From positions 4,650,001 to 4,714,000 of the forward strand of contig NZ_CP060714.1 of NCBI RefSeq assembly GCF_014395975.1: a DNA stretch of 64,000 nt. The letters are read 5' to 3'. The stretch comes from Diaphorobacter ruginosibacter (lineage in GTDB: Bacteria > Pseudomonadota > Gammaproteobacteria > Burkholderiales > Burkholderiaceae_C). The position numbers and the translations under genes were made by a program. Under the pieces are notes generated by a model. That model saw only the letters and a program-made list of their open reading frames with translations, ran no database searches and was not told where the DNA came from. This document shows positions 15,991 through 24,525 of this stretch, piece after piece (positions within the stretch are counted from its first letter, which is position 1; each line of letters begins with the position of its first letter).

Positions 15991-16718
15991 CAAGCAAATA
16001 CCAACTGCGACAGCGCTGCGATCGCGGCGGTCTCGGCGCGCAGCACGCGCTCGCCCAGGCTGGCGGGCGCAAATCCGGCGGCAAGCGCTGCATCTTCTTC
16101 TTCCTGCGTGAGGCCGCCCTCGGGGCCATGCAGGATCCACACCTTCCGCGCTCCGGCCGCAAGCTCGCGCAGCGGCCGGTTGCCTTCGCGCAGCGACAGC
16201 ACCAGGCGCACCGCGTCGCCCGCCAGCGCCTGGGCGGGCGGGTTCCTCAGCCACTCGGCCAGGGACAGCGGCGAGTGCACCTCGGGCAGCCGGTTGCGCC
16301 CGCACTGCTCGCAGGCGGACACGGCAATCGCCTGCCACCGCTCCTTGCGCTTGTCGGCACGCTCGCCCGATAGCTTGATCACGCTGCGTGCGGCGGCAAG
16401 CGGCTGGATGCCGGCGGCGCCCAGCTCGGTGGCCTTCTCGACCAGCCAGTCCATGCGCTCATTGGCCGGCATGCCGGAGATCAGGTGCACGGCCACGGGC
16501 GCTTCACGCTCGAGGGGGGCGTGCGCATCGACATGCACCGCCACATCGCTGCGACCCATGCGGGTGACGGTGGCCGCATATTCGCCGCCACGGCCATCGA
16601 AGAGGGTGACCCCGTCGCCGGGCTGCAGGCGCAGCACCTGCACGTGGCGTGCGGCCGCGGGCGGCAGGGTGATGTCTGCGCCGGTGGCCAGCGGCAGTGA
16701 ACAGTAGAAACGCGGCAT
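15990..16718 (-). CDS. rsmE: 16S rRNA (uracil(1498)-N(3))-methyltransferase
   Basis: RsmE methylates U1498 of 16S rRNA in the decoding centre. The 242-residue product has an N-terminal PUA-like part (PRFYCSLPL, then AARHVQVLRLQPGD) and a SPOUT knot ending in HGPEGGLTQEEE and LGERVLRAETAAIAAL, the SAM-binding trefoil signature. The start MPRFYC is chosen over an ATG eleven codons upstream because it fits the family and has GGGGAA just before it. It lies 13 bases behind the AmgK-like kinase and is coupled to the kleisin-like gene. Confidence 0.93.
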   Translation of the reverse strand: MPRFYCSLPLATGADITLPPAAARHVQVLRLQPGDGVTLFDGRGGEYAATVTRMGRSDVAVHVDAHAPLEREAPVAVHLISGMPANERMDWLVEKATELGAAGIQPLAAARSVIKLSGERADKRKERWQAIAVSACEQCGRNRLPEVHSPLSLAEWLRNPPAQALAGDAVRLVLSLREGNRPLRELAAGARKVWILHGPEGGLTQEEEDAALAAGFAPASLGERVLRAETAAIAALSQLVFA

Positions 16719-16731
16719 GCTTTTCCCCGTG

Positions 16732-17847
16732 TCACATCCGGCCGTAGGCAAAGCCGAACGCCGGCTGCGTGCCTTCCACCTCGTCGACCAGGCGCAGCAG
16801 CGGGGTCAGTTCGCGGTAGCGGCTGGCGGTCTGGCGGATGTAGGCGATGAAGCGGGGGGTGTCGGCCAGGTATTTCGGCTTTCCGTCGCGCAGCGTCAGC
16901 CGGGCGAAGATGCCCGCCACCTTCAGGTGGCGCTGCAGCCCCATCCAGTCCACGGCGCGGTAGAAGTCGCCGAAATCGGCGCCCCAGCCGCTGGCGCTGC
17001 CCGTTCCGAGAATGCCCGCACGCCGGGCCTTTTCCCAGTAACGGACAGTAATGTCGATGACGAAATCCTCTTCCCAACTGATGAACGCATCGCGCAGCAG
17101 GCTCGCGATGTCGTAGGTCACCGGGCCATGGACGGCGTCCTGGAAGTCGAGCACCGCCAGCTTGCCGCCGGGCGTGACCATCATGTTGCGCGTCATGTAG
17201 TCGCGGTGCACGAACACGCCGGGCGCCTCGAGGTTGGTGGCGATGATGGTGTCGAACGTGCGCTGCAGCAGGGTCTGCTGCTTGTCGTTCGGGGTGAACT
17301 CGCGGTGCCGGCCGAGGTACCAGTCGGGAAACAGGTTCAGCTCGCGGCGCAGCAGGGCGTCGTTGTATTCGGGCAGCACGCCGGGACGCGAGGCCTTCTG
17401 CCAGTCGATGAGCGTATCCACCGCCTGCAGATACCAGCCGTGGGCCGCTTCGGGCTTGTGCGGGTCGAGCAGGCCGATCAGGGTCTGGTCGCCGAAGTCA
17501 GTGAGCAACATGAAGCCATGCGGCTCGTCCCATGCCAGGACCTGGGGTGCGAGAACGCCGGCACCTTCCAGCAGCTTCTGCACGTGAACGAAAGGGCGGC
17601 AATCCTCCTTGTCCGGAGGAGCGTCCATAATGATGTAGCTCGCGCCGCTGGCGCTCTTGACGCGCAGATAGCGGCGAAAGCTGGCATCCGCCGAGGCCGT
17701 GCTCACGGAATCGACGAGCAGCCCGTGCGTGGGAGCCTGCGACGCCAGCCATTGATCGAACAGCTTCTCGCGTGCCGGATCCGACCAGGAAACGGCTGCG
17801 GCGGGGGCTGGAGTGCCCGCTTGGATGGGTTGGATGGGTTGGCTCAT
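16732..17847 (-). CDS. Aminoglycoside phosphotransferase-family kinase (AmgK-like)
   Basis: A 371-residue kinase of the APH/choline kinase fold. Catalytic loop FVHRDYMTRNMMV (His-x-Asp with Asn five residues on) and metal motif LDFQDA are intact, near residues 220-245. Position next to lptD and surA recalls the Pseudomonas amgK locus, where AmgK phosphorylates MurNAc/GlcNAc for cell-wall recycling; the MurU nucleotidyltransferase that normally follows is absent and rsmE stands in its place. A nine-base tandem repeat at the start encodes QPIQPIQ. It is the first gene of a six-gene minus-strand operon and is divergent from lptD. Confidence 0.78.
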   Translation of the reverse strand: MSQPIQPIQAGTPAPAAAVSWSDPAREKLFDQWLASQAPTHGLLVDSVSTASADASFRRYLRVKSASGASYIIMDAPPDKEDCRPFVHVQKLLEGAGVLAPQVLAWDEPHGFMLLTDFGDQTLIGLLDPHKPEAAHGWYLQAVDTLIDWQKASRPGVLPEYNDALLRRELNLFPDWYLGRHREFTPNDKQQTLLQRTFDTIIATNLEAPGVFVHRDYMTRNMMVTPGGKLAVLDFQDAVHGPVTYDIASLLRDAFISWEEDFVIDITVRYWEKARRAGILGTGSASGWGADFGDFYRAVDWMGLQRHLKVAGIFARLTLRDGKPKYLADTPRFIAYIRQTASRYRELTPLLRLVDEVEGTQPAFGFAYGRM

Positions 17848-17944
17848 GGATAATCCGATTCTACAAACCCGGCCCGCCGGATGCCGACGAAGCGGTGCGT
17901 GCGCCCTCGAATGCCCGTCTTCTGACACCATGGACTGACTTGCC

Positions 17945-20715
17945 TTGCCCGACGACTTGAACACTGACAAACAACGAGCCCCTGGAAACGACCGCCAGCT
18001 GGCGCGCTGTGCTGCGCCCGCAACCGGCGCGCAGCAGCGGTTCGAGCAGCGGCTGCTCGTGCGCCTGATGGCCGCGACCCTGTGTGGCGCGGCCCCCGGC
18101 CTGGCGCTGGCCGACGAGGCCGCGTCCTCGATGCAATGGAAGGCGGCGGACGGCTCGACCGTGACCGAGGCCTTCGTGGATACCGGCACCAGCGAGGCAG
18201 CACCCGCTGCTCCCGCGCCTGCCGGCGTGCAGGCGGCGCCACCCGAGCCATCGGCACCCTTGGCCCCACCGGAGAAACCGATGTCGCCGCCGCAAGCTTC
18301 CCGGGTGCAGGAGATGCCTCCGGCCGAGACGGCGCCGGCGCAGTCGCTCAAGCCTGCTTCCAGCCTCGCCTCCGAGCCGGCCGGTGTGGCAGCTGCGGAA
18401 CCCGCATCGGCACAGGCCCCGGCAGTTGCCGCGCTGCCTGCACCGGCGCTGAAGCCGTCGCCCATGCTGCAGGAGAATCTTCCCTCCGAGGTGCGCGGGC
18501 AGCAGCCGGTCTTCGTGTCGGGCGATCAGGTCACCGGACAGCCGGACATCAAGGCGGTCATCGACGGCCATGCCGAGCTGCGACGCGGCGACACGGTGAT
18601 CCGTGCCGATCGCATGGAATACGACGTGCCCGAGGACCGTGCCACCGCCGAGGGCAATGTGCACATCAACCGCGCGGGCAATGTGTACGAAGGCACGCTG
18701 CTCGATTTGCAGGTCGATGCCTTCTCCGGTTTCTTCAGCGATGCGCGCTATCGTTTTCTTGAAACCGGCGGCCATGGCGAGGCCTCGCGCGTCGACTTCA
18801 TCGACAACGACCATTCGGTGGTCTACAACAGCACCTACACGACCTGCGAGCGCACCAACGAGGACAGCTGGCGCCCGGACTGGATCCTGCGCGCCCGCAA
18901 GATCACCCTGGACCGTGCCGAAGACGTGGGAACCGCCGAGAACGGCGTGCTGGAGTTCAAGGGTGTCCCCATCCTGCCGGTGCCGCGTATCACCTTCCCG
19001 CTGTCGGACAAGCGCAAATCGGGCTTCCTGCCGCCCACGATCGGCCTCGACACGGTCAGCGGCATGGAGTACGAGCAGCCGTATTACTGGAACATCGCTC
19101 CCAACCGCGACGCCACCATCACGCCGATGCTGATGTCACGTCGTGGCGCGGCCCTGGCGGGTGAGTTCCGCTACCTGGAGCCAAGCTACCAGGGCACGGC
19201 ATCGGCCGTCTACATGCCCAGCGACCAGCTGCGCGACCGCGACCGCTGGGCCTACAGCCTCAAGCATACCGGGCTGATCGACTCGCCTGTGGGCGGGCTG
19301 GGCCTGAACATCGACATCAAGCGGGTCAGCGACGACAACTACTGGCGCGATTTCACCCAGCGCAGCAGCCCGGCCGGCATGTACACGCAGCTATCGCAGC
19401 GCCTGCTCTCGGGCGACGCCTCGCTGAACTGGGCCAAGAACGATCATTCCGTGCAGTTGCGCACCCTGAAGTGGCAGACCCTGCAGGATACGTCGGCGCC
19501 GATCGTGCCGCCCTACGACCGCATGCCGCAGCTGCACTACCGCTATGCGCCCCAGGACCTGCCGGGCGGGTTCGATGCCAGCGTGGATGCGGACTACACC
19601 AGCTTCCATGCGGATCGAAGCTTGACCAGGCAGCCCAATGCCCAGCGGTCGTTCGCAGCGGCGCAGATCAGCCGCCCGTTCCTGGCACCCGCGGGGTTCG
19701 TGATCCCCAAGGTGATGCTGAACACCACGAACTACCAGTTCGACTATGCGCTGGGCAACGGCAGCACGACCGCGTCGCGCACGCTGCCCACGTTCAGCCT
19801 GGACAGCGGCCTGGTGTTCGAGCGCGAAACGCAATTTTTTGGCCGCAATTTCCTGCAGACGCTGGAGCCGCGCGCCTTCTACACGTACACGCCCTATCGG
19901 GATCAAAGCATGATCCCGATCTACGATACGGCGCCCAACGACTTCAATTTTGCGTCCATCTACACGGAAAACAGCTTCGGGGCAATGACCGCATCGCGGA
20001 CAACAACCTGCTGACCGCCGGTGTGACGACGCGCCTGCTCGATGCCGACACCGGCGCCGAGGCCGTTCGCCTGGGAGTGGCGCAGCGCCTGCGCTTTGCC
20101 GACCAGCGCGTGAACATGCCCGGCGTGAGTACGATCAGCGAACGCCTGTCGGACGTGCTCTTTGGCGCCGGCATCAACTGGACGCCAGAATGGGCGCTGG
20201 ATTCCACGGTGCAGTACAACCAGAAGACCGGCCGCTCGATGCGCAGCACTGTGGGCGCGCGCTACTCTCCGGGCAAGTACCGTACCGTCAGCGCGGCCTA
20301 CCGCCTGCAGAAGGTCACCGACTTCATCACCGAGCCCAGCGAGCAGCTTGACGTGGGCTGGCAGTGGCCTCTCAACGCCCTCTGGGGCGACAAGAGCGAG
20401 CGACCAACGAGCGAGGGCGGCCGCTGGTATACGGTGGGACGCCTGAACTACAGCCTGAAGGACAACAAGTTCGTCGATACCGTGGTGGGTCTCGAGTACG
20501 AGGCGTGCTGCTGGGTTGGCCGCGTGGTGCTGGAGCGCCTGCAGAATACGCTGGTATCGTCCAACACCCGGGTGATGTTCCAGGTGGAGTTCCTTGGATT
20601 CTCGCGCCTGTCGCTGGGCTCCAACCCCTTGCAGAGCCTGCAGCGCAACGTTCCGCGCTACCAGATGCTGCGCCAGGACGTGACAGCGCCCAGCCGATTC
20701 ACGCAATACGACTGA
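17945..20715 (+). CDS. lptD: LPS-assembly protein LptD, one-base frameshift
   Basis: LptD is the outer-membrane beta-barrel that, with LptE, inserts LPS into the outer leaflet. The reading frame runs from a probable TTG start (17945) through a signal-like segment near residues 41-56, an Ala/Pro-rich linker, the periplasmic OstA jellyroll (around GHAELRRGDTVIRADRMEYD) and barrel strands, then breaks. After ENSFG the frame stops at 20014, while the barrel continues in another frame (NDRIADNNLLTAG...) to 20715. Adding one G to the GGGG run at 19979-19982 restores one frame of about 923 residues and a normal C-terminus. The gene is essential in most Gram-negatives, so a base-calling error is more likely than a real lesion. 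The start is uncertain. Confidence 0.88.
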
Positions 20716-20814
20716 TGAAGTGATGTACAACCATGAGCCGCGATCCCGGATGCATGCCAGCAGGCAAGCTTCGCGTCGGCCGTGGGGCGTCGCCCCTTAA
20801 TTTTTGAAGAAGTC

Positions 20815-22242
20815 ATGAAAATCCGTGCACTGACCTTGAGTCTCGTCTCTGTCGCAACGCTCGCGGGCACCGTGCCGCAGGCTGCCGTCGCACAGGGCCT
20901 GCGCGCCGCTGGCGTGCCGCAGGCGCCGCGCCTTTCTTCACAGGGGCCCAGCGTGACGCTGCCGGCTCCGGGCGCGAGGCCCGCCACGCGTGCTGCCGAT
21001 TTCATCGTGGCCGTGGTCAACTCCGAGCCGGTCACCAACAATGACGTGCAGATCCGCATGGAGCGTGCGCGTGCCCAGATGCAGGCCCAGGGCGTGGCAC
21101 TGCCCCCAGAGAGCGTGCTGGCCAAGGAGATGCTCGAGCGCCTGATCATGGAAAAGATCATGATCCAGAACGCCAAGGAAATGGGCATGAAGGTCGACGA
21201 CTATGCCGTCTCCCAGGCAGCGAAGTCGGTGGCGCAGCAGAACAAGATCGCGGAAGACGACATGTACCGTCGCCTTGCCTCCGATGGCATCTCCAAGGAG
21301 CAGTTCCGCTCCGAGCTGCGCAACCAGATGCTGGTGCAGCGCCTGCGCGAGCGCGAGGTGGATGCCCGCGTGAAGGTGTCCGAGCTCGATATCGACCAGT
21401 TCCTGCGCGAGCAGGGCAGTGCCTCGGGCCGTGCAGGCGCGTCGTCGCCCTCTGCCGCCAATGCCGAGATCAACCTGGGCCACATCCTCATCGCCGTGCC
21501 TGAGGGCGCCAGCAGCGACGCCGTCGAGGCCAAGCGTGCAAAGGCCCGGCAGCTGGTGGACGACATCCGTGGCGGCAAGGACTTCTATGCCGCGGCCCGT
21601 GAATCCTCCGACGCCGCGGATGCGGCGCAGGGCGGCCTGATGGGGCTGCGCCCCGCCGACCGCTATCCCGAACTCTTCGTCACCTCCACGCAGAAGGCTG
21701 CCGTGGGCAGCGTGGTAGGCCCCATCCACTCGCCAGCCGGCTTCCACATCCTGAAGGTGGTGGACCGCAGCCTCACGGGCGTGCCCTCGGTGGCCGTGCA
21801 GTCGCATGTGCGCCACATCCTGCTGCGTATCGGCGCGCACCTCTCGGAACAGCAGGCCGCACAGCGCATGGAAGACTATCGCCGGCGTATCGAAAGCGGC
21901 AACGCCACTTTCGAGGCACTGGCCCGCGAGTACTCGCAGGACGGCAGTGCCCAGGCGGGCGGCGACCTCGGCTGGGCGGGCTCAGGGCGCTATGTGCCCG
22001 AGTTCGAGCAGGCGGTCAATGCCCTGCAGCCCGGCCAGATCAGCGGCCCGGTGCTGTCGCGTTTCGGCATGCACCTGATCCAGCTGCTCGAGCGCCGCGA
22101 AGTCAAGCTGACGCAGCGCGAGCAACGCGAGATGGTGCGGGATGTCGTCCGCGAGAAGAAGCTCGAGGAGGCCTACACCAACTGGCAGCAGGAAACGCGG
22201 TCCAGGGCCTATGTGGAATACCGCGAACCACCGCAACAATGA
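20815..22242 (+). CDS. surA: Periplasmic chaperone / peptidyl-prolyl isomerase SurA
   Basis: SurA escorts outer-membrane proteins, including LptD, through the periplasm. The 475-residue product has a signal peptide (residues 1-25, ending near AVAQG), an N-terminal chaperone domain with the helix ERARAQMQAQGVALPPE, and two parvulin domains, around NLGHILIAVPEG to FHILKVVD and SHVRHILLRIGAH to GMHLIQLLERR, followed by a C-terminal helix. I start at MKIRALT, with GAAGAAG just before it; an upstream in-frame ATG lacks signal-peptide sense. It follows lptD by 99 bases, as in many proteobacteria. Confidence 0.93.
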   Translation: MKIRALTLSLVSVATLAGTVPQAAVAQGLRAAGVPQAPRLSSQGPSVTLPAPGARPATRAADFIVAVVNSEPVTNNDVQIRMERARAQMQAQGVALPPESVLAKEMLERLIMEKIMIQNAKEMGMKVDDYAVSQAAKSVAQQNKIAEDDMYRRLASDGISKEQFRSELRNQMLVQRLREREVDARVKVSELDIDQFLREQGSASGRAGASSPSAANAEINLGHILIAVPEGASSDAVEAKRAKARQLVDDIRGGKDFYAAARESSDAADAAQGGLMGLRPADRYPELFVTSTQKAAVGSVVGPIHSPAGFHILKVVDRSLTGVPSVAVQSHVRHILLRIGAHLSEQQAAQRMEDYRRRIESGNATFEALAREYSQDGSAQAGGDLGWAGSGRYVPEFEQAVNALQPGQISGPVLSRFGMHLIQLLERREVKLTQREQREMVRDVVREKKLEEAYTNWQQETRSRAYVEYREPPQQ

Positions 22243-22248
22243 TTTTTC

Positions 22249-22274
22249 CGGCCGCGACAACAGCGGCCGTTTTT
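22249..22274 (+). terminator. Intrinsic terminator between surA and rsmA
   Basis: A 7-bp stem CGGCCGC / GCGGCCG with a GACAACA loop and five T residues ends four bases before the rsmA ATG. It should damp read-through into rsmA and occupies the space where the rsmA ribosome site would be. Confidence 0.7.
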
Positions 22275-22278
22275 CCTT

Positions 22279-23055
22279 ATGAGCAAGCATATTCCGCGCA
22301 AGCGATTCGGCCAGCATTTCCTCTCCGATTCGCACATCATCGACGCCATCGTCAGCGGCATCGCCCCGGTTGCGGGCGAGCCCATGGTGGAGATCGGCCC
22401 CGGCCTGGCGGCGCTGACGCAGCCGCTCGTCGAGCGGCTCGGGCACCTCACCGTGGTCGAGCTCGACCGCGACCTGGCGCAGCGCCTGCGCGGCCATGGC
22501 CAGCTGACCGTGATCGAGTCCGATGTGCTGCGCGTCGATTTCGCACAGGTCGCGCGCGACATGAACGTGCCCAAGGTGCGCGTGGTGGGCAACCTGCCCT
22601 ACAACATCTCGACGCCCATCCTGTTTCACCTGCTGGACTATGTCGACGTGATCCAGGACCAGCACTTCATGCTGCAGAAGGAAGTGATCGACCGCATGGT
22701 GGCGGCGCCTTCGTCGGGCGACTACAGCCGGCTGTCGGTGATGCTGCAGTGGCGCTATGCGATGGAGAACTTCCTGTTCGTGCCGCCCGCGAGCTTCGAC
22801 CCGCCGCCGCGCGTGGACAGCGCAGTGGTGCGCATGGTGCCCCTGGCCGACCCCGCGCCCGTGGACGTGAAGCTGATGGAGGAGATGGTCCAGGTCGCGT
22901 TCTCACAGCGGCGCAAGAAGCTGCGGCATACCTTGGGGGCCTGGCTTGAGGGGCGGGGCTATGGGGGCGAGTTCGACGTGCAGCGGCGGGCGGAGGAGGT
23001 GCCTGTGGCGGATTACGTACGGCTGGCGCTGGAGTTGAAGCCTGCCGCAGGGTGA
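22279..23055 (+). CDS. rsmA: 16S rRNA dimethyladenosine transferase RsmA (KsgA)
   Basis: RsmA dimethylates A1518 and A1519 in the 3' hairpin of 16S rRNA late in 30S assembly. The 258-residue product has the family N-terminus RKRFGQHFLSD, SAM motif VEIGPGLAALT near residue 37, catalytic NLPYNIS near residue 101, and the C-terminal RRKKLRHTL segment. The start is fixed by MSKHIPRKRFGQHF. The gene follows surA with only a terminator hairpin between them. It ends before a strong bidirectional terminator at 23091-23124. Confidence 0.95.
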   Translation: MSKHIPRKRFGQHFLSDSHIIDAIVSGIAPVAGEPMVEIGPGLAALTQPLVERLGHLTVVELDRDLAQRLRGHGQLTVIESDVLRVDFAQVARDMNVPKVRVVGNLPYNISTPILFHLLDYVDVIQDQHFMLQKEVIDRMVAAPSSGDYSRLSVMLQWRYAMENFLFVPPASFDPPPRVDSAVVRMVPLADPAPVDVKLMEEMVQVAFSQRRKKLRHTLGAWLEGRGYGGEFDVQRRAEEVPVADYVRLALELKPAAG

Positions 23056-23090
23056 TGCTTCTTACCCTGGTTTTCCTACCCCTGAAACAA

Positions 23091-23124
23091 AAATCGCGTC
23101 AATTGCGGGCAATTGACGCGATTT
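23091..23124. terminator. Bidirectional terminator after rsmA
   Basis: A perfect 15-bp inverted repeat (AAATCGCGTCAATTG and its complement) with a CGGG loop, A-run before and TTT at the end. It separates rsmA from the convergent barstar-side genes. Confidence 0.85.
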
Positions 23125-23133
23125 CAGTTCATC

Positions 23134-23295
23134 TCAGGCGGCTGCCAGCCAGTAGCTGGCATTGAACGGGCTGCTCATGCGCAGGGCCTGTGGCGAGACG
23201 TCCACGATCTTGTCGGTGGGCATTTTTTCGCCACTGGGAGTATCTATTACTATTTCGATAGCATGAGAACGCCGACGGACGGCTGTTTCGGCCAT
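23134..23295 (-). CDS. Small hypothetical ORF, 53 residues
   Basis: A short open frame between barstar and the rsmA terminator, from an ATG at 23295 (or an in-frame GTG five codons earlier) to a TGA at 23134-23136. The predicted product has a strand-like IEIVIDTPSGEKM segment and ends in SSPFNASYWLAAA. It lies 38 bases downstream of the barstar stop, on the same strand, and ends right before a strong terminator, so it would be the last gene of the barnase/barstar transcript. I do not recognise it. Confidence 0.4.
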   Translation of the reverse strand: MAETAVRRRSHAIEIVIDTPSGEKMPTDKIVDVSPQALRMSSPFNASYWLAAA

Positions 23296-23333
23296 GCTGG
23301 CCCGTTCCACTTGGCCTGAGGTTGCAGAACGGG

Positions 23334-23761
23334 CTACAGAAAAGAATAGAAGCAGCGGAAGGCGATCTTGCGATCGGCCCAGTAATCAGCGGCGTCACGG
23401 AAGATGTCGAGCAGCTGCTCGCGGGCTTCCTTGTCGAACTTGGGCGTCGTGGGGATCTGTTCGAGCACCACGATGAAGCCTGGCTGGGGCCGGACTTGTG
23501 CAGCGGATCGGTCATGCAGTCGTACAGCGCATCGAAATTCTTGCCGAAATGCGCCGGAAACATGAACTGCTGGGCGATCAGGTCGAGGATGTCCTGCTTG
23601 GACTGGGCATGCGCCAGGTTGGCGTACAGGAAGTGGTTCCCCATCGCCTGGGCTGCAGTCTGCAGGTCCTGGATGCGATAGGCACGGATGGACTGGACGA
23701 TATTCGGCCGCACACCGCGCAGCAGCGTGTTGTTGTTGTCCTGATCATGACGAAGTGGCAT
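23334..23761 (-). CDS. Barstar family ribonuclease inhibitor, one-base frameshift
   Basis: Residues up to DPLHKSGP read as a barstar: MFPAHFGKNFDALYDCMTD carries the conserved Asn-x-Asp-Ala-Leu-x-Asp loop that plugs the active site of barnase-type RNases. The frame then breaks; one extra C in the CCCC run (GGGG at 23486-23489 on the plus strand) restores it, giving FIVVLEQIP, a helix, and a C-terminus FRCFYSFL at a TAG, about 142 residues. I start at MPLRHDQ, which has GGAG six bases upstream; an ATG two codons earlier is possible. The ribonuclease gene is just upstream, so this is its cytoplasmic immunity protein. A base-calling error is likely. Confidence 0.8.
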
Positions 23762-23918
23762 TTCCATCTCCGTTGCTCTTTCTTGTTAGATATCCACAAA
23801 AAGATGAATGATTGATCGATTCGATTCAATTCGGGGGAACGCAGAATTGTGTGCCGATAACGTGCTATCGCCAAGTATCTGTGTTCGGCAGAGGGGCAGG
23901 ATAAAGGCGGGTGAGCAC

Positions 23919-24371
23919 TTATTCCTTGATCTCACGGAAACTCGCGTAGTGATCGTTGGTGTAGTAGCAAGCGTCCGGCGTACGCACAGGGCCGCCACAC
24001 ACGATGCGCCGAGCCCCCCGATTGCGGGCTCCAGGCGTCTTGACGGTGTATTCACGGTAGTAGCCGCGTCGCGCTCTGGGAAGCTGGCGCTCGTAATTGC
24101 CAAAAACCGCTCCGTCCTTATCGTGTGCGAAGGGGCCACCCTCCTTGATCAAGGCATAGGTCGTGCGCGCCTGCGGCGGCAGTTCTGCCATTTCAATGGT
24201 GGAGGATCCGGAATGATCCGTGCTTTGACGCGCGGACACAGACACCGGCGTCGCAACAAGACACGCGGCCATCAGGGCGTATGCCAATCCTGCGATGCCC
24301 GTTCTGAAACCAGTCTTCAAACCAGCTCCGAACCCCGTGTGGTTCCTTGGGACGGCGATAGCCTTCAACAT
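23919..24371 (-). CDS. Secreted barnase-type guanyl-specific ribonuclease (N1/T1 family)
   Basis: The 150-residue product has an N-terminal hydrophobic export segment (about residues 20-43, ending near VSVSARQ) and a microbial RNase domain. Catalytic residues of the barnase group are in place: Glu in YYREYTVKTPG, Arg in GARRIVCGG, His in YTNDHYASF near the C-terminus. The product should be exported and cleave RNA after G. I choose the ATG at 24371 (MLKAIAV) because an AAAGG stands in range; 16 codons are open upstream. The barstar-type inhibitor follows on the same strand. Confidence 0.85.
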   Translation of the reverse strand: MLKAIAVPRNHTGFGAGLKTGFRTGIAGLAYALMAACLVATPVSVSARQSTDHSGSSTIEMAELPPQARTTYALIKEGGPFAHDKDGAVFGNYERQLPRARRGYYREYTVKTPGARNRGARRIVCGGPVRTPDACYYTNDHYASFREIKE

Positions 24372-24446
24372 CAACGACACCTTTCGGAAATTACGGGTAA
24401 ACCCGTAATTTCGAGGCAATAGTTTGACTCAACCAGCTCCAAAAAG

Positions 24447-24479
24447 CAAGGGACTGCCCAAAAAATGGGCAGTCCCTTG
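24447..24479 (-). terminator. Intrinsic terminator of maeB
   Basis: A 13-bp perfect inverted repeat (CAAGGGACTGCCC and complement) with an A/T-rich loop is followed on the minus strand by CTTTTTGG. It lies 47 bases after the maeB stop. Confidence 0.85.
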
Positions 24480-24525
24480 GTCAGGAATAGACAACAAGAG
24501 TTAGCACTAGCTATGACTCATGCCG

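Noticed and set aside
19975..20015. Programmed frameshift in lptD
   Set aside because: No slippery heptamer or downstream stimulator is evident, and LptD is not known to use recoding; a miscalled G run is simpler.
23129..23767. 212-codon frame as a single barstar-fusion protein
   Set aside because: After DPLHKSGP the residues turn into Ser/Arg-rich nonsense, while a one-base shift restores the barstar C-terminus.
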